DNA from: Bacillota bacterium
GTDB taxonomy: Bacteria; Bacillota; Clostridia; Peptostreptococcales; Anaerovoracaceae
Length of the DNA stretch: 7,921 nucleotides
Reading direction: 5' to 3'
Assembly (NCBI GenBank): GCA_016287035.1
Contig: JAEEVI010000083.1
Coordinates: forward strand, 1-7,921
The notes below the pieces were generated by a model, which ran no database searches, was not told the origin of the DNA, and saw only the letters and a program-made list of their open reading frames with translations. This document shows positions 6,426 to 7,921 of the stretch, one piece after another. The position numbers were made by a program, and so were the translations under genes. Each line of letters opens with the position of its first letter. Position 1 is the stretch's first letter.

Positions 6426-7551
6426 ACTCTTCTTCGGCCGCAGCCGCGAGCTCCGGATCCGATATCTCCTCGTACTCGTCCGAGAAGCAGGAATAGTCTC
6501 CGAACATGCCGGAGAACTCGCTCTTCTTCATAACGTGTATCGCGTCGGGCTCAAGGCATATGCCTATCGTCTGGCCCTCGGCGACGTAGTCGGTGGTCTG
6601 GATCATCCACATGAAGCCGGCCACGTCGACTATTATCTCGTAGTGCACGCCCATGAACGTGACGGAGCTTACGACGCCGGTGAGCTGTCCGGCCGCCGGA
6701 TCCACTATGTCCACGTCCTCGGGGCGTATGACTACGTCCACCGCCTCGCCCGGCGCGAATCCGCCGTCGAGGCACTCGAAATCGCGGCCGTTTATCGTGC
6801 AGACGAAGTCTTTGGGCATGCGGCCGTCGATTATGTTGCTCTCGCCGATGAAGTCCGCCACGAAGGCGTTCTTCGGCTCGTTGTATATATCTATCGGCCG
6901 GCCGATCTGCTGGATCTGGCCGGAGCTCATGACGACGACCGTATCGGACATCGAAAGAGCCTCCTCCTGGTCGTGCGTCACGAATATGAACGTTATCCCC
7001 GTCGCCTTCTGGATGCGCTTGAGCTCTCCCTGCATATCCTTGCGGAGCTTGAGGTCGAGCGCCGCGAGCGGCTCGTCGAGGAGCAGCACGCGCGGCTGCG
7101 CTATCAGCGCGCGGGCGATGGCGACCCTCTGCTGCTGGCCGCCGGAAAGGCTGGAAACGCTGCGCTTCTCGAAGCCCCTGAGCACGACCATGCCGAGCAT
7201 CTCGTCGACCCTTTCCCTTATCTCGCTCTCGGGCAGCTTCTTTTCGCGCAGGGGGAACGCTATGTTTTCGAATATGTTAAGATGCGGGAACAGGGCGTAG
7301 CGCTGGAACACGGTGTTCACGTTCCGCTTGTACGCCGGCACGTCGTTTATGCGGCGCCCCATGAAGATGACGTCGCCCTCGTCGGGCTTCTCGAAACCGC
7401 CTATTATGCGCAGCAGCGTCGTCTTTCCGCAGCCGCTGGGACCCAGCAGCGTGAGGAACTCGTTGTCGTACACGTCGAGGCTCACGTCGTCGATCGCCCT
7501 GGTCTCGCCGAAGCTCTTGGTTATGCCCTTCAGTTCGATTATCTTGTCCAT
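6424..7551 (-). CDS. potA: Spermidine/putrescine ABC importer ATPase PotA
   Basis: This 375-residue cytoplasmic ATPase energises the polyamine-type importer encoded by the next two genes. All nucleotide-binding motifs are intact: Walker A GPSGCGKT (37-44), Q-loop Q83 in VFQRYALFPH, signature LSGGQQQR (135-142), Walker B VLLLDE (155-160), D-loop LAALD, and switch His H193 in VTHD. After about residue 235 a TOBE-type regulatory domain follows (VIRPEDVDIVD near 274-284), as in PotA and other CUT1/MOI-type ATPases. Length matches E. coli PotA (about 378). The ATG at 7551 has a GGGAGG Shine-Dalgarno at 7557-7562, five bases upstream. The tail from about 345 is strongly acidic and ends in AAAAEEE, which is not part of the core fold. 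The stop codon sits inside the potB ribosome-binding site. Spermidine/putrescine is inferred from the PotB/PotCD neighbours; related ATPases serve iron, sulfate or maltose, so the ATPase alone would not fix the substrate. Confidence 0.95.
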   Translation of the reverse strand: MDKIIELKGITKSFGETRAIDDVSLDVYDNEFLTLLGPSGCGKTTLLRIIGGFEKPDEGDVIFMGRRINDVPAYKRNVNTVFQRYALFPHLNIFENIAFPLREKKLPESEIRERVDEMLGMVVLRGFEKRSVSSLSGGQQQRVAIARALIAQPRVLLLDEPLAALDLKLRKDMQGELKRIQKATGITFIFVTHDQEEALSMSDTVVVMSSGQIQQIGRPIDIYNEPKNAFVADFIGESNIIDGRMPKDFVCTINGRDFECLDGGFAPGEAVDVVIRPEDVDIVDPAAGQLTGVVSSVTFMGVHYEIIVDVAGFMWMIQTTDYVAEGQTIGICLEPDAIHVMKKSEFSGMFGDYSCFSDEYEEISDPELAAAAEEE

Positions 7552-7564
7552 ATCCGCCTCCCGC

Positions 7565-7921
7565 TCATCTGAGGAAACCGTCGATTATGGCCTTTTCCGC
7601 CTCTTCCTCCGTGAGGCCGAGCGTGCGCAGCTTAAGTATCTGCTCGCCCGCGATCTTTCCGATCGCCGCCTCGTGGATCAGCGCCGCGTCCCTGTTGTTC
7701 GCCTGAAGCATCGGGACGGCGTCGACCCTGCCGTTGTCGGCGAGGATCGCGTCGCACTCGGAGTGGCCGGTGGATTCGGCGTTGCCGATTATGTTGGACT
7801 GGTATTTCTGGTAGGAGTCGCCCTTCGCTACGGAGCGCGATATCAGGTTGACGCCGCTCCCCTTTCCGGCGAGCTCGACCTCGAAGAAGCTCTCGGCCCT
7901 CTCGTCGTTGTCCGTCAGAAG
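7565..7921 (-). CDS. sufB: SufB/SufD-family Fe-S cluster assembly scaffold, C-terminal part (5' end outside window)
   Basis: Only the last 118 residues are present; the gene continues past the window edge and ends at a TGA at 7565-7567. The fragment shows the beta-helix end and C-terminal signature of the SufBD core: a stretch with NLISRSVAKG, then STGHSECDAIL (fragment residues 50-60), then LIHEAAIGKIAGEQILKLR (81-99) and GLTEEEAEKAIIDGFLR at the end. In the family, SufB works with the ATPase SufC as scaffold on which Fe-S clusters are built in the cytosol. The Cys of ECD (C56) and the His-Glu pair (H83, E84) match, by my recollection, the E. coli SufB residues C405 and H433/E434, which favours SufB over SufD. 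The protein stops right after GFLR, without the longer C-terminal tail of E. coli SufB, as in the short SufB of minimal SufBC systems. The stop lies 13 bases before potA, so the two are probably co-transcribed. The family call is firm; SufB versus SufD is less so. Confidence 0.9.
   Translation of the reverse strand, partial: LLTDNDERAESFFEVELAGKGSGVNLISRSVAKGDSYQKYQSNIIGNAESTGHSECDAILADNGRVDAVPMLQANNRDAALIHEAAIGKIAGEQILKLRTLGLTEEEAEKAIIDGFLR

Noticed and set aside
6535..7572. Plus-strand open frame of 345 codons opposite potA
   Set aside because: Fully antisense to an intact PotA with all ATPase motifs; no independent coding signature.

Overview
The window is densely coding and every supportable gene is on the minus strand, so transcription runs from position 7921 toward position 1. 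Base composition is GC-rich by eye. Shine-Dalgarno sites are strong and purine-rich, two secreted proteins carry lipoprotein signals ending in C-G-C, and an ABC importer uses membrane-anchored binding domains. Together these suggest a monoderm, probably anaerobic Firmicutes/Clostridia-type bacterium. That placement is inference; no rRNA or marker gene is present.

Layout in transcription order: (1) the 3' end of a SufB-type Fe-S assembly scaffold (7565-7921, cut by the window edge); (2) potA, ATPase of a spermidine/putrescine importer (6424-7551); (3) potB, permease, probably starting at a TTG (5513-6412); (4) a single gene joining PotC permease to the PotD substrate-binding domain through an added membrane helix (3497-5512); (5) a branched-chain-amino-acid-type substrate-binding lipoprotein with no permease or ATPase of its own in the window (2184-3452); (6) a 75-residue NifU C-terminal-type Fe-S protein (1945-2172); (7) a CapA-family metallophosphatase-like lipoprotein (655-1941); (8) an unrecognised 177-residue protein (116-649). 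A perfect 15-bp hairpin at 37-69 follows and plausibly ends the unit. There is no gap above 115 bases.

Gaps between genes are 13, 11, 0, 44, 11, 2 and 5 bases, with no internal terminator seen, so the block reads as one operon or a tightly coupled set. PotA, PotB and the PotCD fusion are a complete polyamine-type importer: ATPase, two permeases and a tethered receptor. The two Fe-S genes (SufB end and NifU-like) bracket the transport genes, and two lipoproteins and an unknown follow. Whether this mixture reflects a shared function or simple co-transcription cannot be decided from sequence alone.

The most unusual points are the PotC-PotD fusion with its cysteine-rich, aromatic-shifted binding site, the orphan LIV-type receptor inside a polyamine operon, and the unknown terminal gene. 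I see no mobile element, CRISPR array, tRNA or rRNA, and no convincing evidence of an entirely new system.
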